A DNA stretch of 64,000 nucleotides from the NCBI RefSeq assembly GCF_964355755.1, contig NC_092671.1, positions 1,495,001 through 1,559,000 of the forward strand. The letters run 5' to 3'. Every line of letters begins with the position of its first letter. The first letter of the stretch is position 1. This document shows positions 11,064 through 21,017 of the stretch, one piece after another. Both the position numbers and the translations under genes were made by a program. The stretch is from Antedon mediterranea. Taxonomy: Eukaryota > Echinodermata > Crinoidea > Comatulida > Antedonidae. The notes under the pieces were generated by a model, which was given only the letters and a program-made list of their open reading frames with translations, was not told the DNA's origin and did not search any database.

Positions 11064-11257
11064 CACACTTTACCCTGCACCCTTAAAAAGCTTCCGTCCA
11101 TCCATGTACAAATTCCGGTTATCACTATCATCACTTTATCTCTCTTCTACCAGAGAAAATCCAGAAGAATAGTGTTCAGAACATTCAGAATACAGACACA
11201 GGTAGTGGACTGCACTAAACACTTTAAGCATGTCAAAACACGGGTGTTTCGAAACTA

Positions 11258-11457
11258 GACCCGAGACCAGAGACCAGAGACCCGAGACCCTATACGAAAA
11301 GGGAGACCCCACTATACGAAAAGGGAGACTCCACTATACGAAAATGGAGACCCCACTATACGAAAAGGGAGACCCCACTATACGAAAAGGGAGACCCAAA
11401 TATACGAAAAGGGAGACCCAAATATACGAAAAGGGAGACCTAAATATACGAAAAGGG
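11258..11457 (+). repeat. 22-bp minisatellite (actatacgaaaagggagacccc)
   Basis: A short run of gagacc/gagaccc units (11258-11291) leads into about eight copies of a 22-bp unit. The first copies end in 'ccccact' and the later ones in 'cccaaat', so variants are grouped by position. The frame at 11230-11472 (YEKGDPTIRKG repeats) is open across the array only because successive 22-bp units cycle through three frames without a stop. I treat it as non-coding. Confidence 0.9.
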
Positions 11458-11935
11458 GTTGTATGGTGTTAAATCATATGTTACGGGCTCTTGGCCTATA
11501 CTCATCTCGTGGAGTTTTTGCCTGAGAAACAGTGTTTCTTCACCAAGTGAATCTAATCTAGGCCTACCTCCAGTGCTTAGCCTAGAACTGTAGTAAGCAC
11601 TGACTTAACTAAAACATAAACAAGTTGAGCATTCAGAAACAAATAATGCTAAAGTGAATAATAAAAAAATATTGTAAGCAGTGTTAAGAAAATAATTAAA
11701 TTTCTTGCCATTGTCATATATGCCACAATAGGTTAATTTTGGTGATCATCCTACACTATGTACAGAGTCTACACACCTGGGTGGGTTGTATCATGTCGCA
11801 CTGGTCGCACATATGCGAGCAAAAATGCAGATCAAATATAATGATTAATTGTTTCATATCACATGCTCAGGCAATTTGTTTCTAACATCCACAATACAAC
11901 CCACTCTATTTTGTTTAGGTAGGACTGGTGTATTT
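11458..11935. other. AT-rich non-coding stretch
   Basis: No gene, RNA or array is visible. Confidence 0.5.
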
Positions 11936-12436
11936 GACCCGCAACTCGCGTTTTCCGACCCGCAACTCGCGTTTTCCGACCCGCAACTCGCGTTTTCCGA
12001 CCTGCAACTCGCGTTTTCCGACCCGCAACTCGCGTTTTCCGACTCGCAACTCGCGTTTTCCGACTCGCAACTCGCGTTTTCCGACTCGCAACTCGCGTTT
12101 TCCGACTCGCAACTCGCACTTTCCGACTCGCAACTCGCACTTTCCGACTCGCAACTCGCACTTTCCGACTCGCAACTCGCACTTTCCGACTCGCAACTCG
12201 CACTTTCCGACTCGCAACTCGCACTTTCCGACTCGCAACTCGCACTTTCCGACTCGCAACTCGCACTTTCCGACTCGCAACTCGCACTTTCCGACTCGCA
12301 ACTCGCACTTTCCGACTCGCAACTCGCACTTTCCGACTCGCAACTCGCACTTTCCGACTCGCAACTCGCACTTTCCGACTCGCAACTCGCACTTTCCGAC
12401 TCGCAACTCGCACTTTCCGACTCGCAACTCGCAACT
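11936..12436 (-). repeat. 21-bp minisatellite array B, inverted relative to array A
   Basis: About 24 perfect-length 21-bp units. Read on the minus strand they are CGGAAAAYGCGAGTTGCGRGT-like, i.e. the same unit as 6838-7389 in opposite orientation. From left to right on the plus strand there are about five units with 'acccgc...gttttccg', four with 'actcgc...gttttccg' and about 15 with 'actcgc...actttccg'. Variants are therefore in blocks rather than mixed. No indels occur, so two plus and three minus frames are open through the whole array; none is likely to be a gene. Confidence 0.95.
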
Positions 12437-12630
12437 TGCATTGAAGTAACACTCCATGAAAATACTTCTCCTCCTCCCTGTCCACCATTTTAATAAACAG
12501 TTTAGGCAGGATGGGAGGATGGAGGTTGTAAGCCTGGAGTCAAGGGGGGAGCTCCAATGGGTAGCAAAGATAACGCCCAAAGCTGACATAGAAAATATTT
12601 GTATTTTGCGCTATACAAATTAAAAAAATT
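12437..12630 (+). mobile_element. possible LINE/SINE 3' tail
   Basis: The segment ends in 'gtattttgcgctatacaaatt' followed by aaaaaattaaatt repeats. A 'gcgctatacaaat' end with a short AT-rich tail is characteristic of L2-clade LINE 3' ends and the SINEs they mobilise. The upstream 130 bp has no recognisable coding sequence. Confidence 0.35.
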
Positions 12631-13280
12631 AAATTAAACCATTAAACAAAGATGGTGTTAAGAAGGTTGAAGTGTTTTGCTTTTTAAGAATAATATTTTT
12701 TCAAGTTGGGATGACTAGAGAATACATTTGTGGAGAACTGATGTTAACATAAAAACAGCATGTGTTGCATCATATGTATATAATAGTAATCTTAGATATT
12801 TGTGGTTTTATGTGATGACTGGATTGAGTGCTTGGCATTCTGTGTGGGCGTCTTATGATGCATCCTAAGTATTCAATGATTCATCATTCATCATTAGGAT
12901 TATGTTAATTGTTATTTTAATTTATTTTGTTTGATTTTCATTCATTATTGAATATAAGTATACTTAGTAATTTCTATGCCAATAAACCAACTAACAGTAG
13001 GTTATACAGGAAACCAATAATTATTTCATCTTTTCTTCTTTCATCCATTGGTACATTTATCCTCCTTTTTTTTCTTCTTTCATCCCTTGGTGCATTTATC
13101 CTCTTTTCATTTTTCTCCTTCATGTTGTTGTCTTTCTCCTTTTTCATTTATCTCATCATTTTTTTACATGATATTTGCTTCTTTTTATTTGGCTTTAAAA
13201 ATGAATCACAATTTATTCAGTTTTAATTGATTTGCAAATATATACACATATGTAGTATGAATAAAAGTACAGTTATAAAG
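12631..13280. other. AT-rich stretch with a short pyrimidine-rich duplication
   Basis: Nothing gene-like. Around 13027-13105 the phrase 'cttctttcatcc-ttggt-catttatcctc' occurs twice in tandem (about 51 bp apart), giving Phe/Ser/Leu-rich open frames. Confidence 0.5.
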
Positions 13281-13612
13281 TGTGGGTGAGTGGCCGAGCG
13301 GTTAAGACAGTGGAACCGTAATCACGTAGCCATAACATCGGCAGGGGTTCGAGGCTCACTCACTCCATGGTTCTGGTGGTAGAACGAGTCTTCTCGGATA
13401 AGGACTATAAACAGTAGGTCCAGTGTACACAACTTGCTCGTGTGCACTTTAAAGAACCTAGTACATCTTTCGAGACGAGTAGGGGGTTACCCCGGTGTAG
13501 TAGTACATCACAGCCACTGATCACCAACTGGGCCCTCTGGGAGACCAGTCTTTGACTGAAGAGGTTACCCAGTATAAATATATATTTCAATCAATCAATC
13601 AAGTAAACAAGT
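13281..13612 (+). mobile_element. full-length tRNA-derived SINE
   Basis: The tRNA-like head (13286-13364) has a GTGAGTG/CACTCAC acceptor-like pair, box A TGGCCGAGCGG and box B GGTTCGAGGCTC, most like tRNA-Ser/Leu. A body of about 200 nt follows. It includes a block beginning 'tctcggataaggactataaac' and one around 'gcactttaaagaacctagtac', which look like the conserved central domain of a widespread animal SINE superfamily (MetaSINE-like; inference). The 3' part reads 'ggagaccagtctttgactga' and then 'gttacccagtataaata', with a (tcaa)n tail. The same 3' part reappears, inverted, in two units of the array at 59.8-60.9 kb. Confidence 0.85.
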
Positions 13613-14096
13613 AAACATACACTGAACTAAAGTATATACTAGTTATACCACCAGTACCAAAATGAAAGTTTCTAAAATCCAATAAAACACTAACAAATAT
13701 GTCTTTTGCATCACACATACTTGTGTATTATAACAAATTTGACAGCAAACTTTTCACAGAGGGAATTTAGGAATTTTACAACTGCTTCCCCTGGGCTATT
13801 CCACAGGTGACCCAGATTCATCAAAAGAGCGATTGTGTCATATTCAATAGGCACAATGTCAAGTAGCCCTATTCACAGCCAGTAGGTGTGAAATAAATCC
13901 TTTTAAGATTTTAAAGTCAATATTTTTATGTGAATTTTACACTTGGTAAAAGCACCAGATGAAAGAGTATTCCAATATTTATTTGATCTGTTTTCCTGTA
14001 ACATTCTATTAATCAGTGGATAGGAGAGTACAGTACAAACAAACAAAGTTTAATGTAAATATAATTACAAAGTTAATACAATGGATATATCTTTAT
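13613..14096. other. AT-rich non-coding stretch
   Basis: No gene, RNA or array is visible. Confidence 0.5.
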
Positions 14097-14165
14097 ACAG
14101 TCTGGGAAAATGGCAAAAGGCTTCCTACTTTCTAGGAGTTTTATCAGCTTGATGACAGTGCTGAT
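14097..14165 (+). mobile_element. transposon end, left member of an inverted pair
   Basis: Starts cagtctgggaaaatggcaaa and continues through 'aggcttcctac' and 'aggagttttat' to 'cagtgctgattttgcc'. The reverse complement of 17209-17309 matches over about 48 bp and then again at the 'cagtgctgattttgc' block after a small indel. It looks like a terminal inverted repeat. The flanks of the pair do not share a target duplication, so these could also be two separate insertions. Confidence 0.55.
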
Positions 14166-14383
14166 TTTGCCATTTTTTATATATTATATTAAAATATTGT
14201 TCCCTCTGTGGGCTCTCTGTACATGGTTTCTCTACAATGAATATCACTCGAGTATGGCACATGAATGGAATAGAAAGAGTGGCATTATTAAATGAATAGA
14301 TCTGAGGACCTTGACAATCACATTTTCTTCCTTTATTTTCTTCCATTTTCTGTTCTGCTACTTTTCATATTTTGTGTTTCAAT

Positions 14384-15118
14384 TCATTTCACCTCTTTCA
14401 TTTCAATTCTTTCATTTCACCTCTTTCATTTCACCTCTTTCATTTCACTTCTTTCATTTCACCTCTTTCATTTCACCTCTTTCATTTCACCTCTTTCATT
14501 TCACCTCTTTCATTTCACCTCTTTCATTTCACTTCTTTCATTTCACTTCTTTCATTTCACTTCATTCATTTCACTTCTTTCATTTCACCTCTTTCATTTC
14601 ACCTCTTTCATTTCACTTCTTTCATTTCACTTCTTTCATTTCACTTCTTTCATTTCACCTCTTTCATTTCACCTCTTTCATTTCACCTCTTTCATTTCAC
14701 TTCTTTCATTTCACCTCTTTCATTTCACCTCTTTCATTTCACCTCTTTCATTTCACTTCTTTCATTTCACCTCTTTCATTTCACCTCTTTCATTTCACCT
14801 CTTTCATTTCACCTCTTTCATTTCACCTCTTTCATTTCACCTCTTTCATTTCACTTCTTTCATTTCACTTCTTTCATTTCACTTCTTTCATTTCACCTCT
14901 TTCATTTCACCTCTTTCATTTCACCTCTTTCATTTCACCTCTTTCATTTCACTTCTTTCATTTCACCTCTTTCATTTCACCTCTTTCATTTCACCTCTTT
15001 CATTTCACTTCTTTCATTTCACCTCTTTCATTTCACCACTTTCATTTCACCTCTTTCATTTCACCTCTTTCATTTCACCTCTTTCATTTCACCTCTTTCA
15101 TTTCACCTCTTCTTTCAT
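14384..15118 (+). repeat. 15-bp minisatellite (ttcatttcacctctt), about 49 copies
   Basis: A 735-bp array of a 15-bp unit with one main polymorphic site (cctctt versus cttctt) and isolated variants (ttcatt at about 14570, ccactt at about 15037). All three plus frames are open for 250-286 codons and encode the same Ser/Phe/His/Leu pentad in rotated form. That is expected from a 15-bp period without stops, not evidence of a protein. The strand is almost purine-free apart from A, so the array is a pyrimidine-rich tract. Confidence 0.95.
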
Positions 15119-16283
15119 TTCCGTTAGAAAACAAATTCCTTTCAATTCATAGATAAAAATAAAAACACAGTATATTATAAATACTGAAAAAATGTCAAAA
15201 TATTTTTACATTTTTACAAAAAGCTTTAAATCTCAATTGATTTAATTTGCGTAATATAGTGTTTTTTTTTTGCACTTGTTTGTATGTATATTATTATTAA
15301 TATTAGATCACCTTGCTTGGCTTCATCACAGATGCTTTATCTAAACATAAACTGATTTATTTACAGATTATAACTCTACAATCTAAACGTAACTTTCTGG
15401 TCGATTGTGCACAAGGAATTATTGTCAACATGTTGTGTTGAACAAAATTTGAACTTTGTAGTAGTAATATAAACTATATAATGTTTATTGTATTCCTTGT
15501 CACCATCTGACAAGTGTCATTAGCAGAGTTTCTTCAAGCTAACAGATGGTTGATGTTATAAACAATCTCTTTTTATAATATTTTCAAAATTCCTATATTT
15601 CAGGTGTTTTATACATTTCTTATCATCAGCTGACATTTCTCCGGTTGATAAAAAACTTGTAAATACGTGCAAATATCCATCATTGGAAAACACATATACT
15701 GCTAGATCCTTCTTTATATAGAATAGTTTATATTCCAATCTATACTTTTAGGGGTCAAATTTTATTTATTTTTAATAGGATATATAAATTGATTCATGAT
15801 GTGTTGGAATGCAGTAAATTGAATAGGTTTTCAGATCTCAGATGACATTTTATAAAATAATGTTTGCACTCAATACATACCTTGTTGACTGTTTACAACA
15901 AGCAACAGAAGTAGATTATTTCTCCAGGGAGCAGTATATGTGTTCCACAGGCATTTTTTCCAATTATTGGGGTAATATATGAAGTGCCTGTAGGCCTTGA
16001 TAATGTGCAGCAACCAAATGGGTTAATGGTTCTACCTACTGCCATATATGACTGAGTATATCCCTATTCAGAATAAAAAATAAACATTTAGGTTAATTTC
16101 AGGAACAATAATTTGGTAAATTCTGTTATTGAGTATAATCCGACCTCCTAATTTTGCATTTTCATTTAAAACTCATAGCGTTAAGACTATATACTCAGTC
16201 TTTTTGCAACTAGAGGGTACTCCGAGAGTACAAACCTCCTTAGTTCTAGGTGTAAATAGGCTAACTGCACACTACAAAGTTGT
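15119..16283. other. AT-rich non-coding stretch
   Basis: No gene, RNA or array is visible; a 60-codon minus frame (15556-15738) has no domain. Confidence 0.5.
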
Positions 16284-16605
16284 GGATGACAGTGTGGTGT
16301 AATGGTTATGTATCCAGCCTCTCACAGTTGAGATCGCTGGTTCAAGTCCTGCTGAGGTTTTTTTTTGTATTATTATTTTTTTTTTTTTTGTGGACCTTGA
16401 TTTTTTACCCTGACCCAAATTTAACCACAATTATATGATAAGTCATTGATCATTGTGGCTAAGTTTGGTGAGAATCGGATAAAAACTGTGGTCTCCAGGC
16501 AGTAAAATAGTTTTTTGTTAGTTGTGACCTTGACCTATGACCTTTCCCCTCAAATTCGGACTCGTCCGAGCTTGGCGGAGGTAACTAGTAGGTCATAATT
16601 TCATT
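16284..16605 (+). mobile_element. tRNA-derived SINE
   Basis: The head (about 16284-16359) has box A TGGTGTAATGG and box B GGTTCAAGTCC with tRNA-like spacing. It is followed by T-rich runs and a body with 'aagtttggtgagaatcggat', 'gtgaccttgacctatgacct' and 'cttggcggaggtaa'. Such phrases are common in dispersed repeats of marine invertebrates. The 3' boundary near 16605 is an estimate. Confidence 0.65.
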
Positions 16606-17208
16606 TTACCTATTCCAGGGGGAGGGGTGCCCCTAGTGTTACTCGCTTTATCGTCCCATGCTCTCCATTCTGAAGTTTGCTATTTTAATACTCAGATTCA
16701 AATTGAATAGAAATCTGCATTTCAACAACACTAGGGTATAATAGTTAAGTTGAGAATGCTTTTGTGACACCCACAACAAAATGTTTCATTCTTGTAGGCT
16801 ACTTAAAAGTGAAAGAAAACTTTCTAGAAATGTTTGTAAATGAAAGAAATAATGGCTTGTCAATTAGGGTATGTATTTCCTATATTGTCCTGTTTATGGT
16901 GACAAACCAGTCATAATATACAATATCAAATGCCCAAATATGGTATCACACTGACAAAAAAGAAAGATAATGTCATTATTATCACAATGTTGTGGTTAGA
17001 TGTGGGTTTGATATTTTATCCAGGACCTTGGCATAAATAAATACTTTTATTTTGAAGTTGTGTGGGTTTTGTGTGCAGACCTTTTCTACCAAAGTACTTT
17101 ACCATATTTCTGTGGGTTTTTAGGATAAAATAGATATTATACTTTGGGTTACAGGACCTGTTTGAGCAAATAATCAATGTTGAAAAGAAAGTATAGTAGT
17201 GGAAGGAT
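16606..17208. other. AT-rich non-coding stretch
   Basis: No gene or array is visible. Confidence 0.5.
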
Positions 17209-17309
17209 TTAGCAAAATCAGCACTGTGGTCATGTTACAGAGTTGTCAAAACTTAACCACATAAAACTCCTACAAAGTAGGAAGCCTTTTGCCATTTTTC
17301 CCTGACTGG
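17209..17309 (-). mobile_element. transposon end, right member of an inverted pair
   Basis: The reverse complement begins cagtcagggaaaaatggcaa and matches 14097-14165 (see that entry). If the pair belongs to one element, that element would span 14097-17309 and would contain the 15-bp array and the SINE at 16.3 kb. Confidence 0.5.
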
Positions 17310-18828
17310 ATTAGGGAAGCCATGTAATGTACTTTGCCTGGATGTTCAGGTTTACTAGGGCATCATTTTCCCAAAGGAAACACAAATAGTGTCGGTAATA
17401 AGCTCACCACATGTGGTGCTGTCTGCTACCACCGGAAGGAAGCCAATGTTGGTTTAAGCCCCTTCCTGCTAATGCTTCTAAAAACTGTTACAAGGTGATT
17501 ACGTTGCTTCAATGTATGTCAGCACATGGCTTGTTACTTCATCTTCTTACATCAAATAATGAAGCAAAATGTTGATAATCAATTCTGGAAAATTACGCAA
17601 ACACATCCCAAAACTAATAGGTGGCGACTAATCAATGGATTTGTTATAACATGTTTGCACGGTCTGTGATATACCATGTTATTCATTATTAAAGTAAACT
17701 TGGTCTTCCAATCAATTTATGTAAATTAAAAAAATGTCTTTAAAAAATCACTAAAAACTAGTATCTTTATGGAAATTAATAATACAATACAATACAAAGA
17801 TATATTGTTCTGAAAAATGTTTTAAATTTTTTTGTTGAATATGCCATTTTATATCACATAATAGTTTCACTTTTGACCAAAGATTGAATTGGCAACTATT
17901 TGCAACTTAAATCCATTCATAGATCTTCCCACAAGTTCAGAAATTCTAAGAATTAAACTTGAGGCACTTCATGTGAAGTGAGAGCCTGTTTTTTTTGCCA
18001 AGAAATTTAAAAAAAAGTGTCTGAATGTAGATTTTTATCTATTGTTGGAACATCATTTACCTGGTCTTATTGCTGTACAAAGATAGATAGATAAAAAAGC
18101 AGTTATTTTATTGTAATGTATCGTAATTCAATATATTATATTATATTATTCTATATTCAATAACCCACCCACTGATATAAATCCTAGCTTTAAATAAAAG
18201 CAACTTCAACGATTTATTTGAATTACACCTGGAAATTATTCAAATTTAGCCTAGCATTTTAGCCTAAAAAAAGACTTTTACTTCCTTGCATCATTTATTT
18301 AAATACATTTCTGATCAAATTCTTTTATCTTGTCTCGTTAAATCGTTGATAGTATTCAATATCTGGTGCTCAACCAACGTCTAAAGTAATTACTTATTTT
18401 GTGTTTTTGTAAATTAGAGTAAGCAGTATCTGATGATGCTTATTGATTTCAGGATGTGCAACTAGATTCTGCGATAATTAAGAATAATCTGCGTGAATAG
18501 TGTGATGGTACAAATTATTATTTTGTTTGCAAACAGTCTCCTTTTAATATACATTGTTCTAATTGCAAGTATACTATAAATAGGAATAATTTCTCTTTAA
18601 TTTGACTATTCATCAGCTGTGTCATTTGGTTTAACAGTAATTAAATTGCAATTTGTAAATTTTATGATATATAAAGGTGCAGAGAAAAAAGAAATATGCT
18701 AAAATACCGTTCATCGCCATCATATAATATAGGGTAATAACGTATTGTAATATAGGAGGCTTAAGAATGAACTAGAATTCCAGGAAAATACCCAGCCTAT
18801 ATTGTTTCTCACTGAATTGTGTACTATA
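17310..18828. other. AT-rich non-coding stretch
   Basis: No open frame of note, RNA or array. A small palindrome, caccacatgtggtg, lies near 17405. Confidence 0.5.
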
Positions 18829-19203
18829 AAGTATCACGGTGCTGACGTCACGACGGTAGGTGGCGCTGCGTGGTTGCTAGCGCAACCAAAAATGCGTTCA
18901 GCCTGCCTGAGTGACTCCAAGATCACCAATGGTTTGGAATAGGCTTATTGAAGTAGTCATTTTAAAACTTAATAATTTTCAATAAAAACAAACTAAAATT
19001 TTAAAAGATCACTAAATATTGTTTTTAATAATCTATTTATTCTTCAACTACAGTTTAAGTTAAAAAAAATCAAGCTAAGATACATAATTTGATAGAAATA
19101 CAGATCTTTACTGTTTATCAACATAGTAGCGCTGAACGCATTTTTTAGTTGTCTAGCAATCATGCAGCGCCCTCTATCGTTGTGATGTCACACCGTGATA
19201 CTC
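18829..19203. mobile_element. MITE with about 72-bp terminal inverted repeats
   Basis: Left end aagtatcacggtgctgacgt continues through 'ggcgctgcgtggttgctag' to 'aatgcgttcagc'. The reverse complement of the right end (19132-19203) is the same over about 72 bp with scattered mismatches. Both termini abut TA (18827-18828 and 19204-19205), consistent with a TA target duplication and a Tc1/mariner-type parent. At 375 bp it has no coding capacity. The inverted repeats are GC-richer than the surroundings and contain TGACGTCA-like motifs. Confidence 0.85.
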
Positions 19204-20747
19204 TATATTGTAGATGAATGAGTTTAATTTTAGGTTGGTCCTCATTTTATGCTTTGTATTATCTGTATAGCATTTGATGAAATATAATGTTTTTTGAATT
19301 AAATTAACTGTCTTTAATCAACTTTTGAGTTAAATGCTCTGAATTGATGAGGCTAACTTTTCTGGGGTTGAGTTAAAACCCCCTGCTTTTTCTAACTTAT
19401 TAGTTGAGATATAAATTTACTTAAACTTTTCTTAGATTTTTATGATCTTATATATAACAAATCATATTTTGAATGGAACATTTTTACATAAATTATTACA
19501 ATATTACATCACATTGAACACCACCCTGAACAATACTATTATTTTTCATTGACTTTATGATCCCTTTTTTGTATGTATTTTTTGTACTATTTAAATCATT
19601 TGTATTATTTAAAGTATAAGTTACTTGGTTACTTCCTCTGTGTAAATATTTCAAGGTTAGCCCTCCCACACACATCCCCTACTTTCCTACATAACAGACC
19701 ATGATGCACTGACGAACTAAATTTAATTTACATTTTGACCATTTTGATGCAACAAGAAAATAAGCAATAACACAAATATTTATTTTATTATTTGTGTTTT
19801 GTAGCTGTGAACGTTTCGGCATGTATTCTCATTTCTGATAATATATTTGAACTTAGATATATAGCTTTAAAGCATGTTCCAATTTATCTGAAAATGTACA
19901 TATATCTTATGTGACTTAACTTTTTGTTTATATAAGCCTACCAATAATAAATTAAGTTGAACTTAAAATGTATATCAATAAAAAAAGTTAAATAAAATTG
20001 GGACTGACCACAGGTGGGCATGGACAAGCTTTTTTAGGAATTCTTTCCTTTTATTTAAACAAATTATTGTACTGTATTACCTAAAAAACCTTTGAGTTTG
20101 GCTTTTGCTTCACGCTCAACCGACCAATGAATGTCTTCCATTTAATTGTTTACATTTCATTCATACATGACAGTTTCCAATTGGTACGCACAAAACTAAG
20201 TGACTAGACACATAGTTGTGAAGTACTTGTACCCTGTTTAATTATAATATCCAATTGAATAACGTAGAAATGGATGTTTTCTATTACGATCCTTAATACT
20301 TGCTCGATCAGCCAGAACTTTTCAATATTACGACTCTAAATTCTTATTTCCATGCATCACCAGTCACCAGTAATTGTTATCGTGAAATTAATTGCTTCCA
20401 AACAAAATTATATATGACACGACTAGCATATTTATCGTCGTCGTATGGTACTGTAGTACACCACTAATATATTTTTTTCTCATAAAAAAACAAGCATCAA
20501 TATGAAAAAAGTAGTTTTATTACATTTACTCGGTAGAAAATGTAATCATAAAAAATAATAATCTTAGCTGTAACATGATGCCGCTCACGTATATATTTAT
20601 GAATACAATATTTGGTACACAGAATCCATACAATAAATTTCATAACATTTTTTATTCATCTAAAAATTAAAAGAATAAACAACAATTCAGCAAAAATTAA
20701 ACAAATGTTCACAAAGTTCACAAAATTGCTTTTGTGGTCGCATAACC
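19204..20747. other. AT-rich non-coding stretch
   Basis: No gene, RNA or array is visible. Confidence 0.5.
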
Positions 20748-21017
20748 TTTTTGACCTGGCAACTTTCTTTGCTAGAACTCACCTTACTGGTTACAGTTTC
20801 CTTTTTGACCCGGCAACTTTCTTTGCTAGAAATCACCTTACTGGTTACAGTTTCCTTTTTGACCCGGCAACTTTCTTTGCTAGAACTCACCTTACTGGTT
20901 ACAGTTTCCTTTTTGACCCGGCAACTTTCTTTGCTAGAACTCACCTTACTGGTTACAGTTTCCTTTTTGACCCGGCAACTTTCTTTGCTAGAAATCACCT
21001 TACTGGTTACAGTTTCA
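20748..21017. repeat. 54-bp minisatellite, five copies, open in both directions
   Basis: Five units of 54 bp start at 20761, 20815, 20869, 20923 and 20977. The units differ at one site (agaactcac versus agaaatcac). Because 54 is divisible by three, an 18-residue repeat is read on the plus strand (FDPATFFARTHLTGYSFL, frame 20612-21148). Another is read on the minus strand (SSSKESCRVKKETVTSKV, frame 20687-20998). On the minus strand, three units contain AAG|GTGAGT, a consensus 5' splice donor. The minus frame extends upstream of the first unit through hydrophilic sequence to a stop near 21070. An amplified exon/intron border is possible but unproven. Confidence 0.85.

Noticed and set aside
11849-12589. 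Five frames of 173-224 codons, two plus and three minus
   Set aside because: Same 21-bp period effect in the inverted array; the flanking residues are not protein-like.
13286-13364. Functional tRNA-Ser/Leu gene
   Set aside because: Boxes A and B are good, but the anticodon arm is not convincing and the sequence continues into a SINE body with a simple tail.
14292-15156. Three overlapping plus frames of 250-286 codons
   Set aside because: All three encode the same Ser/Phe/His/Leu pentad because the 15-bp repeat has no stop in any plus frame. No unique protein sequence flanks it.
16284-16359. Functional tRNA gene
   Set aside because: The acceptor ends do not pair and a repeat-like body follows.
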